Source of the DNA: Flavobacteriaceae bacterium
Lineage (GTDB): Bacteria > Bacteroidota > Bacteroidia > Flavobacteriales > Flavobacteriaceae
DNA length: 64,000 bases
Assembly (NCBI GenBank): GCA_014238425.1
Contig: JABABD010000029.1
Coordinates: 124,001 to 188,000 of the forward strand
Reading direction: 5' to 3'
Both the position numbers and the translations under genes were made by a program. This document shows, piece after piece, positions 8,623 to 18,005 of the stretch. Position 1 is the first letter of the stretch. Each line of letters starts with the position of its first letter. The notes under the pieces are model-generated. The model did no database searches. It was not told the origin of the DNA and was given only the letters and a program-made list of their open reading frames with translations.

Positions 8623-9783
8623 TCAACCTCGAAACAAAAAGAAATCATCCTTCATGTCTTCAATTTGGGAATCTTCGTTGGTGATGATGTAGTCAATAGC
8701 CAGCGAGGTGAATTCATCTCCTTTTGCGGTGAGAGAAACAATGTTATTATCAATATGAATCATATTGTTCTTAAGAGCGAGATCCAACACAGTTTTTGAA
8801 CGTACTTTTTGCCAATTAATGTGTTCTTGTAAATGATTTACATGACGTTCTTCTTCCTCCTTATGATTTTTTAAATGCAAAAGAAATGTCAATAAGGATA
8901 CTTCTGTGCGTTGCTGTTTTTCTCTATACATAACGGCGATGATGCCTTTACTTGGAGCAAATAAATAGACAGTAAGGAACAATAACCCTAACATAGTTGT
9001 GATTGAACCGGCAATAGAAGCATCCAGCCAATGTGCCATCCAATACCCTGAAATGGCACTAAAAACACCAAAGCTTATGGCTAATATCAACATTTTCTTA
9101 AGGTTGGTCGTGAGCAAATAAGCAGTCGCAGCGGGTGCAATCATTAAGGCTACTACGAGTATGGCGCCAACCGCATCAAAAGCACCTACAGTAGTGACAG
9201 AAGACACGGTCATTAATCCGTAGTGCATTATAACGGGTGAGAAGCCAAGTGATGCAGCAAGGCCAGCATCAAATGTACTGACTTTCAATTCCTTGAAAAA
9301 GGCAATTAATAATGTAACAGTAATCAATAGAATACTACCGATTACCCATAGCGATTTTGGACCAACATCTGTTCCGCCAATCATAAGTCGATCAAATGGG
9401 GCAAAAGCCAGCTCTCCCAGTAAAACGGCATCTACATCTAAATGGACATCATTGGCGTTCTTGGCAATCATGATAACTCCAATACTAAACAAAGCAGGAA
9501 AGACCAAGCCAATAGCAGTATCTTCTTTTACCAATCCCGTTTTTTGAATGTATTCTACTAAAATAACAGTTATGATTCCTGTTAGGGCAGCTAATAGGAT
9601 AAGAATAGGTGAGTTAAGATCTTGTGTGATAAAGAATCCAACGACAATTCCTGGCAATATGGAATGACTAATTGCATCACTGATCATAGCCATTTTTCTG
9701 AGCACCAAAAATGTTCCTGGAATAGCGCATGCAATGGCTACCAAGCTAGCAATGAGTTGTATTTCAATCTGAGCGTTACTCAT
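8623..9783 (-). CDS. Metal (Mn/Zn) ABC transporter permease with C-terminal winged helix
   Basis: 386 residues. It belongs to the ABC-3 (ZnuB/MntB) permease family, with 8-9 membrane helices and the coupling segment RKMAMISDAISHSILPGIVVGF near the N-terminus. A cytoplasmic extension of about 100 residues after the last helix (from about residue 285) reads like a DtxR-type winged-helix domain (LDLALKNNMIHIDNNIVSLTAKGDEF). It overlaps the other permease gene by 8 bp and closes a six-gene minus-strand operon headed by mntR. Confidence 0.88.
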   Translation of the reverse strand: MSNAQIEIQLIASLVAIACAIPGTFLVLRKMAMISDAISHSILPGIVVGFFITQDLNSPILILLAALTGIITVILVEYIQKTGLVKEDTAIGLVFPALFSIGVIMIAKNANDVHLDVDAVLLGELAFAPFDRLMIGGTDVGPKSLWVIGSILLITVTLLIAFFKELKVSTFDAGLAASLGFSPVIMHYGLMTVSSVTTVGAFDAVGAILVVALMIAPAATAYLLTTNLKKMLILAISFGVFSAISGYWMAHWLDASIAGSITTMLGLLFLTVYLFAPSKGIIAVMYREKQQRTEVSLLTFLLHLKNHKEEEERHVNHLQEHINWQKVRSKTVLDLALKNNMIHIDNNIVSLTAKGDEFTSLAIDYIITNEDSQIEDMKDDFFLFRG

Positions 9784-10903
9784 TATTATTAGATTGTTGG
9801 TTATATAAATTAGATGCCATCTTAAAACCTTCTTCCGTTAAATTCCACATGTTTCCAGTTAGTGTCACATAATCTCTTTTTACTAATTTCTGAAGTGTGC
9901 CACGTGTGAATCCCTGAAAATTATTCAATATTTTAATGGCATGCGGATGTGAGATATCATCATGTGTTTCAGCGATGTTATACATAAAGGCCAAGGTTTT
10001 GTGAAGTTGGAGGTCACGGCGATTTTTAATGAATCGAATCTGTTTGAACAACAAACCTCGACTTGGAGAAAACACGAATGAAAATATTACGAAAACTGCC
10101 GCGACCAAAACAATTACTGGACCTGTAGACAAGTTATTTTGACTAGCGCTGATCGCAGTCCCAAAAACTCCCGAAAATGCGCCAAACAGCGCAGCAAGAA
10201 ATACCATAATTGCCAAGCTGTTTGTCCATTGCCGAGCAGCAGCGGCAGGAGCCAATAACATGGCACTCATAAGCACAACACCAACAGTTTGCAGGCCGAT
10301 AACTATAGCAATGACTATAAAACTTGTAATCAGGATGTCAATGAACTTAGTATTGAAACCTAGAGTCTTGGTGTAATCTGCATCAAAAAGCAAGATCTTG
10401 AATTCTTTCCAGAAAACAAGCATGACCAATAAACAAATGCTCGTTACAATGGCCATCAACCAAACATCGCTTTCTACTAGCGTAGCGGCTTGGCCAAAAA
10501 GATATTTATCGAGTCCAGCTTGGTTGGCATTTGGTTGTTTTTGGATGAATGTAAGTAATAGCATTCCGAATCCGAAAAACAAAGACAATATAAGACCTAA
10601 AGCTGTATCAGATTTTAAATGTGTTTTTTTGATGATACCACGAATCCAAAAGGTACCAATAAGTCCACTGACCAATGCGCCGAGAAGAAGCATATTACTG
10701 TCTTTAGTACCAGTGATCAAGAAAGCAATGGCAATTCCTGGCAGCGCTGCATGTGAAATGGCATCGCCTAATAAACTTTGCTTTCGCAAGACTGCAAAAC
10801 TTCCAAGCATACCGGTCACCGCTCCAAGGATGGCAGTCCCGAGTGTAATAGTCCGTAATGTGTAGTCCGAAAAGACCAGTGAAAAATACTCTTGAATATC
10901 CAT
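9776..10903 (-). CDS. Metal (Mn/Zn) ABC transporter permease, second subunit
   Basis: 375 residues. This is a second ABC-3 family permease, with RKQSLLGDAISHAALPGIAIAF as the ATPase-coupling segment, about eight helices and a C-terminal cytoplasmic winged-helix-like region (LQKLVKRDYVTLTGNMWNLTEEGFKMA). Both permeases in the operon carry this tail, so they probably form a heterodimer with paired regulatory domains. It overlaps the ATPase gene by one base upstream and the other permease gene by 8 bp downstream. Confidence 0.88.
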   Translation of the reverse strand: MDIQEYFSLVFSDYTLRTITLGTAILGAVTGMLGSFAVLRKQSLLGDAISHAALPGIAIAFLITGTKDSNMLLLGALVSGLIGTFWIRGIIKKTHLKSDTALGLILSLFFGFGMLLLTFIQKQPNANQAGLDKYLFGQAATLVESDVWLMAIVTSICLLVMLVFWKEFKILLFDADYTKTLGFNTKFIDILITSFIVIAIVIGLQTVGVVLMSAMLLAPAAAARQWTNSLAIMVFLAALFGAFSGVFGTAISASQNNLSTGPVIVLVAAVFVIFSFVFSPSRGLLFKQIRFIKNRRDLQLHKTLAFMYNIAETHDDISHPHAIKILNNFQGFTRGTLQKLVKRDYVTLTGNMWNLTEEGFKMASNLYNQQSNNNE

Positions 10904-11640
10904 TATTCTTGAATACTAACTTTATAATTAATACCGTAAGTCTTAGTTAAATTGTCATCATTAAATATATCTTTAACCGGACCTGTAGCAATTTTCTTTA
11001 CATTCAAAAAAGTGACCCAATCAAAGTATTCAGGAACAGTCTGTAGGTCATGATGCACAACAATTACTGTTTTCCCTGCTTTTCGTAGTTCTTTTAAAAT
11101 ATTGATAATGGCAATCTCTGTGGTTGCATCCACACCCTGAAAGGGCTCATCCATAAAATATATGGAGGCATTTTGAACTAGTGCCCTAGCTAAGAAAATA
11201 CGTTGTTGCTGCCCTCCAGATAATTGGCTGATCTGTCTGTTTTTAAATGAGAGCATCCCCACTTTTTCAAGAGCTTCAAGAGCCGCTTTCTTTTCTTTTT
11301 GTCGTGGACGCTTTATCCAACCTAGACTCCCATATGTACCCATCATTACCACATCTAAAGCAGTAGTCGGAAAATCCCAATCTACACTGCCTTTTTGAGG
11401 AACGTAAGCCACAAGACTACGTTGTTTTTCATATGGCTTGCCGTAAATGCTCACACTACCAGCAATGGGCTTCAGTATTCCTAATATAGATTTTATAAGT
11501 GTTGATTTACCAGCACCGTTTGGACCGACTATGGCCATCAGAACACTTTCAGGAATTTCTAGATCTATATCCCAAAGTACAGGCTTGTAGTTGTATGCTA
11601 CAGTTAGATCATCGACTTTTACAGCAATTTTTTCATTCAT
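10903..11640 (-). CDS. Metal ABC transporter ATP-binding protein
   Basis: 245 residues. Walker [10 protein letters not shown] (about residues 38-46), Q-loop [15 protein letters not shown] signature LSGGQQQR, Walker B YFMDEPF and the H-loop histidine in VVHHDLQ are all present. The sequence around [23 protein letters not shown] is characteristic of the MntB/ZnuC group. It energises uptake of Mn(II) or Zn(II) through the two permeases. The start and stop each overlap a neighbour by one base. Confidence 0.92.
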   Translation of the reverse strand: MNEKIAVKVDDLTVAYNYKPVLWDIDLEIPESVLMAIVGPNGAGKSTLIKSILGILKPIAGSVSIYGKPYEKQRSLVAYVPQKGSVDWDFPTTALDVVMMGTYGSLGWIKRPRQKEKKAALEALEKVGMLSFKNRQISQLSGGQQQRIFLARALVQNASIYFMDEPFQGVDATTEIAIINILKELRKAGKTVIVVHHDLQTVPEYFDWVTFLNVKKIATGPVKDIFNDDNLTKTYGINYKVSIQE

Positions 11641-12551
11641 TATTTCAATGCGTTAACAATCGTGCTTACATTATATTCAAACATCCCAATGTATGTGCCT
11701 TCAACTGTGTCAGGATTTCCTAAAGCATCAGAAAATAGTGTACCTCCAATTTCAACATTATGTCCTTTGGAGTTTACCGCTGCTTGTAAAGCTTCAATAG
11801 TACGTTTAGGAACTGAGCTTTCTACAAAAATAGCTTTGACTTCTTTTTCAATGATAAATGCCGCTAATTTTTGAACATCCTGAACACCAGCTTCGGTAGC
11901 GGTTGACAAACCTTGTAAACCGACAACTTCAAAACCAAAAGCTTTTCCAAAATAATTGAAGGCATCGTGCGCTGTAACTAGTACTCTCTTCTCTTCTGGA
12001 AGTGTTTCGATAGTTGATTTTAGCTTGGCCTGAAGCGTATGTAGTTTTTCTAAGTATGCAGTTCCGTTAGATTCAAATGTAGTTTTGTGTTCTGGAATGG
12101 CTTCTGATAATTTATTAACCACAAAGCTTGTAGCTTTTTTCCAGTAGGACACATCAAACCAGATATGCGGGTCGTAATTACTTTGAAAATAGTCAGAACC
12201 GATCAAGGTGCTTTTATCAATAGTTTCGGCAATGGCGATGGTCTTGATATTCTGACTTCCCATTTTCTCAAAAACTTCTACCAGTTTGCCTTCTAGGTGT
12301 AATCCGTTATAGAAAATAAGATCGGCGTTCGCCAATTTAGAGACATCTCCTTCACTTGCTTTGTATAGATGTGGATCAACACCACTTCCCATAAGCCCTT
12401 GCAGATTGATAAAGTCGCCTCCAATATTCTTCACTAAATCGGTAATCATGGAGGTTGTTGTGACTACATTTAGCTTTCCATTTACTTGCTTATCACTTTT
12501 ACAGTTAAAAGCGAGCGCAAAAACTATTAATATATATATACTTTTTTTCAT
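11640..12551 (-). CDS. Metal ABC transporter substrate-binding lipoprotein
   Basis: 303 residues. The N-terminus [20 protein letters not shown] has a lipobox-like end (FNC), so lipidation is likely. It is a cluster A-I binding protein (ZnuA/MntA). Metal-ligand candidates are H61 in VDPHLYKAS, the H in [11 protein letters not shown], the H in [11 protein letters not shown] and the acidic residue in [10 protein letters not shown]. There is no long His-rich loop of the kind usual in zinc-specific ZnuA. Together with the mntR neighbour this favours manganese, though that is inference. Confidence 0.88.
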   Translation of the reverse strand: MKKSIYILIVFALAFNCKSDKQVNGKLNVVTTTSMITDLVKNIGGDFINLQGLMGSGVDPHLYKASEGDVSKLANADLIFYNGLHLEGKLVEVFEKMGSQNIKTIAIAETIDKSTLIGSDYFQSNYDPHIWFDVSYWKKATSFVVNKLSEAIPEHKTTFESNGTAYLEKLHTLQAKLKSTIETLPEEKRVLVTAHDAFNYFGKAFGFEVVGLQGLSTATEAGVQDVQKLAAFIIEKEVKAIFVESSVPKRTIEALQAAVNSKGHNVEIGGTLFSDALGNPDTVEGTYIGMFEYNVSTIVNALK

Positions 12552-12562
12552 CTGTGTTGTGT

Positions 12563-13372
12563 TTATTGTTTTTTAGAAGGAATCCTGAAACTTGCTCCAA
12601 GGCCTACTAATAAGTCTTGCCCGTCAGTTATACTGCTACCAACATAGGCATCTAGTTGGAGGTCATTGGAAACTAAATAGGTGAATCCAGCATCCCAAAA
12701 ATGATTTGCAGAACTGTCTTCTGGCATATCTCCGTATAATTCTGCATAAGCTCCTAACTTGTCGTTAAAGCTATACCCATAAGCTATCGTGTAAATGGCT
12801 GCGGCTTCTGAAGAATCATTTCCCCATTGTCCACCGATATTATATCCTATGCTTGAATTATCACTTAATGTATGTGATAAAGAGAACCTAAAATCTATGG
12901 CTGTAGTTTCTGGACGGTAATCTCGCGATGCTGTAAATAAAGGAAATATATGACCTATCAAGGCTATTTCTGGCATGCCATCTTTTTCTTCTGCAATATC
13001 GATTTTCACTCCAAGGAGTAAAGGAGATAATCCACTAGTGATATTATCTAATTTATTGCCATTGACCTTAACAATGCCTTCGGTGAAATCCCATCCGACG
13101 CGTAACTCAAGATTATCTAAAATCCCATAGCGTAGTAAGGTGGTATTAAAAGTGTATGATTCAAGTTGGATGTTGTTTTCCTCGAAAGATTCGTATAGAC
13201 CTCCTGTTTCTATCTGAAGAGTGCCTTTTCCAACGGTTGAAGATGCCTCAGTGGCATCTGGCCTATCCGTTACTAATGGGCCAAGTGAATCATCTTCTTG
13301 GGCAAATGTTGTAATAGATAATAGAAAGAGAATAACAAATAATAATAATTGGTTAGTTGGTTGCATTGACAT
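12563..13372 (-). CDS. Outer-membrane beta-barrel protein in the metal operon
   Basis: 269 residues from MSMQPTNQLLLFVILFLLS, which gives a proper signal peptide ending at TTFAQ; the longer frame start at 13396 adds eight residues before it. The mature protein has alternating strands (LQIETGGLYESF, LRYGILDNLELRVGWDF, LRFS, YGYSFNDKLGAYAELYG) and resembles the transporter/MetA-pathway barrel family. The N-terminal LVTDRPDATEASSTVGKG is typical of that group. Its place between mntR and the binding protein suggests outer-membrane passage or sensing of the metal. It overlaps the end of mntR by about 20 bp. Confidence 0.75.
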   Translation of the reverse strand: MSMQPTNQLLLFVILFLLSITTFAQEDDSLGPLVTDRPDATEASSTVGKGTLQIETGGLYESFEENNIQLESYTFNTTLLRYGILDNLELRVGWDFTEGIVKVNGNKLDNITSGLSPLLLGVKIDIAEEKDGMPEIALIGHIFPLFTASRDYRPETTAIDFRFSLSHTLSDNSSIGYNIGGQWGNDSSEAAAIYTIAYGYSFNDKLGAYAELYGDMPEDSSANHFWDAGFTYLVSNDLQLDAYVGSSITDGQDLLVGLGASFRIPSKKQ

Positions 13373-14012
13373 ATATGATTTTTGTAAAATCTTCATTAAG
13401 AAGAATGTTGTTATTGTTAATAGTTATTTGCGTCATTTTATTTTTAGTGAATTGCTTTGACACTAATAGAGTGTTGCCATATTTCAAGCCGTTTTGAGCG
13501 CAGAAATCAAAAAACTCCTTATCATCACTCAAAAGCCTTGAAATTATATAGGCCTTTCCTTCTTCAGTATTTGAAAGTGATATAGACGTATCCTTAGTTG
13601 TTATCTCACCATTCGCATTAGGAATAGGGTCACCATGAGGATCGAATTTAGGGTGCCCTAAATAAGCACTGATCTGCTCGGCAAGAAAATCTGAGGTTTG
13701 ATGCTCCAACCGTTCAGCTTCCCTATGAATATCGTGTAGAGACATGTCAAACATCTTGAACAGTAAAGCTTCCCACAAACGATGTTTCCTGACGACATTG
13801 AGTGCCATTTTCGTGCCCTTGTCAGTTAGCTGGAGCGCTTGATACTTTTGATAATGAAGAAGATCTTTAGCTGCTAGTTTTTTGGCCATATCTGTCGCCG
13901 CAGCATTGGATATACCTAACTTCTTGGCAATATTACCAGGTTTGGTATTATTGCCATCATGCTTATCGTTTTTGTAAATAGCTTTTACAAAGTTCTCGAC
14001 GGCTATTGACAT
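13353..14012 (-). CDS. mntR: DtxR/MntR-family metal-dependent repressor
   Basis: 219 residues. It has an N-terminal winged helix (EDFVKAIY-type start, ISNAAATDMAKKLAAKDLLHY) and a metal-binding dimerisation domain with the conserved HRLWEALLF, E in HDIHREAERLEHQTSDFL and GHPKFDPHGDPIP. A C-terminal SH3-like/FeoA-type segment (from about residue 145) is also present. It heads the Mn/Zn ABC operon. A dyad overlapping its predicted transcription start makes metal-responsive autorepression likely. The name MntR is by family and context. Confidence 0.88.
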   Translation of the reverse strand: MSIAVENFVKAIYKNDKHDGNNTKPGNIAKKLGISNAAATDMAKKLAAKDLLHYQKYQALQLTDKGTKMALNVVRKHRLWEALLFKMFDMSLHDIHREAERLEHQTSDFLAEQISAYLGHPKFDPHGDPIPNANGEITTKDTSISLSNTEEGKAYIISRLLSDDKEFFDFCAQNGLKYGNTLLVSKQFTKNKMTQITINNNNILLNEDFTKIIYVNATN

Positions 14013-14033
14013 TTAAAATTACTTTAATTAATT

Positions 14034-14064
14034 TTTAAGCTTACTTAAATATTTTTCAAATGTA
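14034..14064 (-). promoter_or_regulatory. mntR promoter with overlapping operator dyad
   Basis: The minus strand has TACATTTG at 14057-14064, a TAnnTTTG -7 box. Immediately downstream, over the expected transcription start, lies a perfect dyad TTTAAG-CTTA-CTTAAA (14034-14049). A DtxR-family repressor encoded by the first gene of the operon is the natural candidate to bind it. Confidence 0.55.
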
Positions 14065-14142
14065 ACTAAAAAAATCAAATTATAATAGAAATACTTATTT
14101 TGGCATGATTTAGGGAGTATAATTAGGCATAACCGAATAATC

Positions 14143-14541
14143 ATGAAAAGATTTTTACTTTTAGTTGCAGTCTTAATGTTTGCTACAAACGCTTTTTCGC
14201 AAACGGAGTCTGGAATTGCGTCTCTTGATTTTGGAGAAATAATTCACTTTGATGATGTGAGCATAGAATTTGTGGAGCTTATTTCGGATTCGCGTTGCCC
14301 TAAGAATGTGAATTGTATTCGTGCGGGTGAAGCAAAGGTATTAGTAGCTATTTATAAGAATGGTAAATTCACGCAAGAGAAGACGCTTGTTTTTCATGCT
14401 TCTGGCGTAGTTAATGTAATCCAAATGCAGCTATTTAATTCTGATTATTTAAATATTCAAGGATTGGCTTTGTATCCCTATCCAAAAGGTGTAGGAAAAA
14501 TTGTTGATGACAAGTATTATTTGGATTTAAGGATTCATTAG
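14143..14541 (+). CDS. Small secreted hypothetical protein
   Basis: 132 residues. Signal peptide MKRFLLLVAVLMFATNAFSQ, then a beta-rich domain with the pair of cysteines in ISDSRCPKNVNCIRAGEAKV. That SRCP-x5-C-x2-AGEA motif recurs in small periplasmic Bacteroidota proteins of unknown function, and the cysteines probably form a disulfide. It overlaps the convergent FeoB-associated gene by 4 bp. Confidence 0.65.
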   Translation: MKRFLLLVAVLMFATNAFSQTESGIASLDFGEIIHFDDVSIEFVELISDSRCPKNVNCIRAGEAKVLVAIYKNGKFTQEKTLVFHASGVVNVIQMQLFNSDYLNIQGLALYPYPKGVGKIVDDKYYLDLRIH

Positions 14542-14693
14542 TGACATCCACAATCGTCAGTTCCGCAATCCCGATAACCATCGGGAGAATTATTAGCTTT
14601 TGTTCTTTTTTTCCAGAAGAATTTTTTCATTAAAAACACAACTGCCAAGGCAAGTGCTGCAAAAACTAAGATGGTCTGTATAATAGTATTCAT
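14538..14693 (-). CDS. FeoB-associated Cys-rich membrane protein
   Basis: This 51-residue ORF reads MNTIIQTILVFAALALAVVF, then a basic stretch (MKKFFWKKRTK) and a cysteine-rich tail DCGTDDCGCH. One N-terminal transmembrane helix plus a C-x4-C-x-C-H tail directly downstream of feoB is the standard Bacteroidota FeoB-associated protein, thought to take the place of FeoC or to bind iron. It is 30 bp from the feoB stop, on the same strand. Confidence 0.88.
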   Translation of the reverse strand: MNTIIQTILVFAALALAVVFLMKKFFWKKRTKANNSPDGYRDCGTDDCGCH

Positions 14694-14723
14694 GTCTTGT
14701 TTGTCGTTTTATAAAGGTAAACC

Positions 14724-16820
14724 TTATTTTAAAAACTGATAGGCAATCAACGCCACTATGTAAGCAAAAGCTGTCATTATTACTAATTGCAAGACTGGCC
14801 ATTTCCAACTATTGGTTTCACGTTTAACAATGGCAAGAGTACTCATGCATTGCATGGCAAATGCATAAAATAAGAGTAAGGAAATTCCACTCGCAAAGTT
14901 AAATAGCGGGTTGCCACTTTTTGGGTCCACTTCTTTGGCCATCCTATTGGTAATCGTTTCAACTTTATCATTGCCAACACTGTATATGGTTGCTAAAGTA
15001 CCTACAAACACTTCACGCGCAGCAAAAGAACTTATTAATGCGACTCCTATTTTCCAGTCATAACCCAATGGTCTAATAGCTGGTTCAACAGCTCTACCAG
15101 CGATACCTATAAATGAATGCTCTAGTTTATGGGCTGCTATTTTCTGTTGTAACTCTTCTTTATCGAGATGTTGAGAGGCGTATTCAGTAGTGACAATATC
15201 TTCGGCATTATTAAACGCGTTTCCTGGACCATAAGATGCCAAAAACCATAATATAATTGATATTGCCAAGATAATTTTACCAGCACCAAAAACAAAGGAT
15301 TTTGTTTTTTCAATAACAGTTATAGCAACGTTTTTTAATAAAGGTAGTTTGTAGTTAGGCATTTCAATCACGAAGTATGTCTTGCTTCGTATCTTCAGTA
15401 TTTTGTCGAGTAACCATGCAGATAATACGGCAGTTCCAAATCCTATAAGATATAAAAGCATAAGAGTAAGTGCTTGATAGCTTAGTCCGATAATACGTCC
15501 TTCAGGAATGACAAGTGAAATAATAATGAGATATACTGGTAGGCGCGCAGAACAGGTTGTGAAGGGAGTTACTAAAATGGTAATCAATCGTTCTTTCCAA
15601 TTTTCAATATTGCGTGTGGCCATAATAGCTGGAATTGCACAGGCAGTTCCAGAAATTAAAGGGACAACACTTTTTCCACTAAGTCCAAAACGACGCATTA
15701 CACGATCCATTAAAAACACCACACGACTCATATAACCACTTTCTTCTAATACAGCTATAAATAGAAATAAGAACGCGATTTGAGGAATGAATATGACAAT
15801 GCCTCCTAGTCCTGGAATAATCCCTTCGGCAATAAGATTTGTGAATGCACCATCGGGTAACATTCTTTTTGTCCATTCGCTAAATGACGCAAACGCACTA
15901 TCTATAAATTCCATTGGTACACTAGACCAATCATAAATAGCTTGAAAGATGGTTAAGAGAATAATTCCGAAGATGACATAACCCCAAACCTTGTGGGTCA
16001 GTACGCGATCAAATTTACTTCTCAAATCTTTAGCTTTTGAAGTATCTATGACTTGCCCTTCTTTAAGAACACCGTTGATGAATTGGTAGCGTTTTATAGT
16101 TTCTCTTTGTTGTAGTCTTTTTAACTCAGAGGTCGATTTTGTCTTGAAACTTTCAATGTTTGGTTCCTTTCGATCTGTTTTTCCAAAATTGACATCTTGT
16201 GTAATAACCAACCAAAGTTTATAAAGTAATTGATTTGGAAACGCCTTTCTTAAACGGTCAAAATATTCTACATCTATATCAGATGCATTAACGCAAGGGG
16301 TTGTCGAAATAGTTTTGTGATTGATGATGAGGTCTTTCAATTCTTGAATCCCAGTGTTTTTTCGAGTGCTTATGAGTGCAATCTTGGTGTGGAGTTGTTC
16401 TTCTAAATAAGAGATGTTAAGTGAAATGCCTTTGTAATTCATACGATCACTCATATTAATAGCAAGAATAACTGGAATCTCAAGGTCTTTAATTTGTGTG
16501 AACAGTAGCAGGTTTCGTTTTAAGTTTTCTACATCACTGATTACGACTGCTACATCCGGAAAATCTTTGTCGTTCTTGTTTAATAATAGTTCAATAACAA
16601 CGTTCTCGTCCATTGAAGAGGCATTCAAGCTATAGGTTCCGGGAAGATCTAAGATATGTGCTTTGACACCTCGAGGCAATTTGCATATACCTTGCTTTTT
16701 CTCAACCGTAATCCCAGGATAGTTCCCTACTTTTTGATTAAGACCGGTCAAGGCATTAAAAACAGAAGTTTTGCCAGTATTTGGGTTACCGATAAGAGCA
16801 ACGTTTAACTGTTTAGCCAT
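14724..16820 (-). CDS. feoB: Ferrous iron transporter FeoB
   Basis: 698 residues. The N-terminal GTPase has G1 GNPNTGKTS (11-19), G3 DLPGTYSL and G4 INMSD. A C-terminal membrane domain follows, with two Gate motifs containing PLISGTACAIPAI and SSFAAREVFVGTLATIYSVG. FeoB imports Fe(II) across the inner membrane. It overlaps feoA by 8 bp upstream and is followed by the Cys-rich accessory gene. Confidence 0.95.
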   Translation of the reverse strand: MAKQLNVALIGNPNTGKTSVFNALTGLNQKVGNYPGITVEKKQGICKLPRGVKAHILDLPGTYSLNASSMDENVVIELLLNKNDKDFPDVAVVISDVENLKRNLLLFTQIKDLEIPVILAINMSDRMNYKGISLNISYLEEQLHTKIALISTRKNTGIQELKDLIINHKTISTTPCVNASDIDVEYFDRLRKAFPNQLLYKLWLVITQDVNFGKTDRKEPNIESFKTKSTSELKRLQQRETIKRYQFINGVLKEGQVIDTSKAKDLRSKFDRVLTHKVWGYVIFGIILLTIFQAIYDWSSVPMEFIDSAFASFSEWTKRMLPDGAFTNLIAEGIIPGLGGIVIFIPQIAFLFLFIAVLEESGYMSRVVFLMDRVMRRFGLSGKSVVPLISGTACAIPAIMATRNIENWKERLITILVTPFTTCSARLPVYLIIISLVIPEGRIIGLSYQALTLMLLYLIGFGTAVLSAWLLDKILKIRSKTYFVIEMPNYKLPLLKNVAITVIEKTKSFVFGAGKIILAISIILWFLASYGPGNAFNNAEDIVTTEYASQHLDKEELQQKIAAHKLEHSFIGIAGRAVEPAIRPLGYDWKIGVALISSFAAREVFVGTLATIYSVGNDKVETITNRMAKEVDPKSGNPLFNFASGISLLLFYAFAMQCMSTLAIVKRETNSWKWPVLQLVIMTAFAYIVALIAYQFLK

Positions 16821-17049
16821 TCGTTACGTTTTCAATGATAATGAACTTAGCGGTGTCTTCTCTTATGGCTAGATGACATCCATTGATATTGAGATACATG
16901 GGGTCTTTGAACGGCGCTAATTGAAGTAATTTTACCTCGTTACCAGGTAAGCAACCCATTTCTAATAACTTCAATGGTACTTTATTGGAAGAGATTTCCT
17001 TAATAACTGCTTTTTCTCCTTTTTTAAGATCGGCTAAAGTGATGTCCAC
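16813..17049 (-). CDS. feoA: Ferrous iron transport protein FeoA
   Basis: 78 residues, a single SH3-like FeoA domain (LLEMGCLPGNEVKLLQLAPFKDPMYLNINGCHLAIREDTAKFI). It acts at the cytoplasmic face with FeoB. It is the first gene of feoA-feoB-accessory, with a TAnnTTTG promoter and a metalloregulator-like dyad upstream. Confidence 0.93.
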   Translation of the reverse strand: MDITLADLKKGEKAVIKEISSNKVPLKLLEMGCLPGNEVKLLQLAPFKDPMYLNINGCHLAIREDTAKFIIIENVTNG

Positions 17050-17055
17050 GCTTAT

Positions 17056-17082
17056 TTAGATTCATTCTAAGAAGCAAAAATA
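17056..17082 (-). promoter_or_regulatory. feoA promoter with iron-regulator-like dyad
   Basis: TATTTTTG on the minus strand (17075-17082) is the -7 box. Just downstream, TTAGA-TTCAT-TCTAA (17056-17070) is an inverted repeat of the kind found at iron-regulated Bacteroidota promoters. Binding by Fur or a DtxR-type protein is inferred. Confidence 0.55.
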
Positions 17083-17134
17083 TGATAATTTGAAACAGTA
17101 AAAAAATTAGCTGAAGTTAAATATTGTTAGAGAT

Positions 17135-17806
17135 CTATTTGTTTTCCTTTTTTAATATAGATATATCTTCGAGAAGACGATCTATATCGTCTCTTTTGGT
17201 GCCATCATAATAACCTCTTATCCGACGTTTTTTATCAATGAGCATAAAATTTTCGGTATGGATCATATCGTATTTATCACCAGTTCCTGCAGTTTTTACC
17301 GCCATGTACGATTGTCTTGCAAGCTCATAGATTTGCTTTTTATCGCCCGTTACAAGATTCCATTTAGAGTCATCAACTCCTTTTAATTTGGCGTAACGTT
17401 TTAGTTGCGCTACTGAGTCAATTTTTGGAGTTACGGAGTGAGATATTAGAAAGACTTCATTATCATTTTTAATTTCTTTCTGTATCTCTCGCATATGATC
17501 TGTCATGATCGGGCATATGGTTTGACAGGTAGTAAAGAAGAAATCAGCCACATAGATTTTATCTTTATAATCATCCTGAGTAATCGTATCGCCATTCTGA
17601 TTGATCAAGGAAAAATCTGCAATCTTATGATACTTGCTTTTATGTTGAATGGTGCTATCAACCAATTCGATATTTACATGAGATGGCTCGAAGATATCGA
17701 GTACTCTTTTTTTTCTTAAAATAGAATAGATAATAGTAATGATGATAACTGAAAGAATGGCTAATACTATGGCGAAAAATTTGTATTTCTTAAAAAAATC
17801 GAGCAT
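17135..17806 (-). CDS. SCO family (SCO1/SenC) thioredoxin-like protein
   Basis: 223 residues. An N-terminal membrane anchor (residues about 8-30) is followed by a periplasmic thioredoxin fold. Its copper-binding CxxxC motif sits in DFFFTTCQTICPIMTDHM and the conserved distal histidine in YDMIHTENFMLID. SCO proteins deliver copper to cytochrome c oxidase or act as thiol reductases. A TATTTTTG promoter box lies at 17822-17829 on the minus strand. It is separate from the feo operon downstream. Confidence 0.9.
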   Translation of the reverse strand: MLDFFKKYKFFAIVLAILSVIIITIIYSILRKKRVLDIFEPSHVNIELVDSTIQHKSKYHKIADFSLINQNGDTITQDDYKDKIYVADFFFTTCQTICPIMTDHMREIQKEIKNDNEVFLISHSVTPKIDSVAQLKRYAKLKGVDDSKWNLVTGDKKQIYELARQSYMAVKTAGTGDKYDMIHTENFMLIDKKRRIRGYYDGTKRDDIDRLLEDISILKKENK

Positions 17807-17821
17807 TTATATATTTTGTGA

Positions 17822-17829
17822 CAAAAATA
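17822..17829 (-). promoter_or_regulatory. Promoter -7 box of the SCO gene
   Basis: TATTTTTG on the minus strand, 15 bases before the ATG at 17806, matches the TAnnTTTG consensus. Confidence 0.45.
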
Positions 17830-18005
17830 ATATGAAATGAATTGAAACACACATTTTTAACAAAGTAAATCTAGAATCAGGAAAGCATCTCTAGGTCTCT
17901 GATTCACAAAGGATTGTTAAATATGATTACACTTTATCGATTGGATTTTTTAAGTGTGGCGAAAAGTGTATTTTTGTGCGATTATAATTCCCCTGAAATA
18001 TATAG

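Noticed and set aside
14571-14587. CCCGAT-ATCGGG-like palindrome as an intergenic REP
   Set aside because: It lies within the coding sequence of the FeoB-associated protein and is imperfect.
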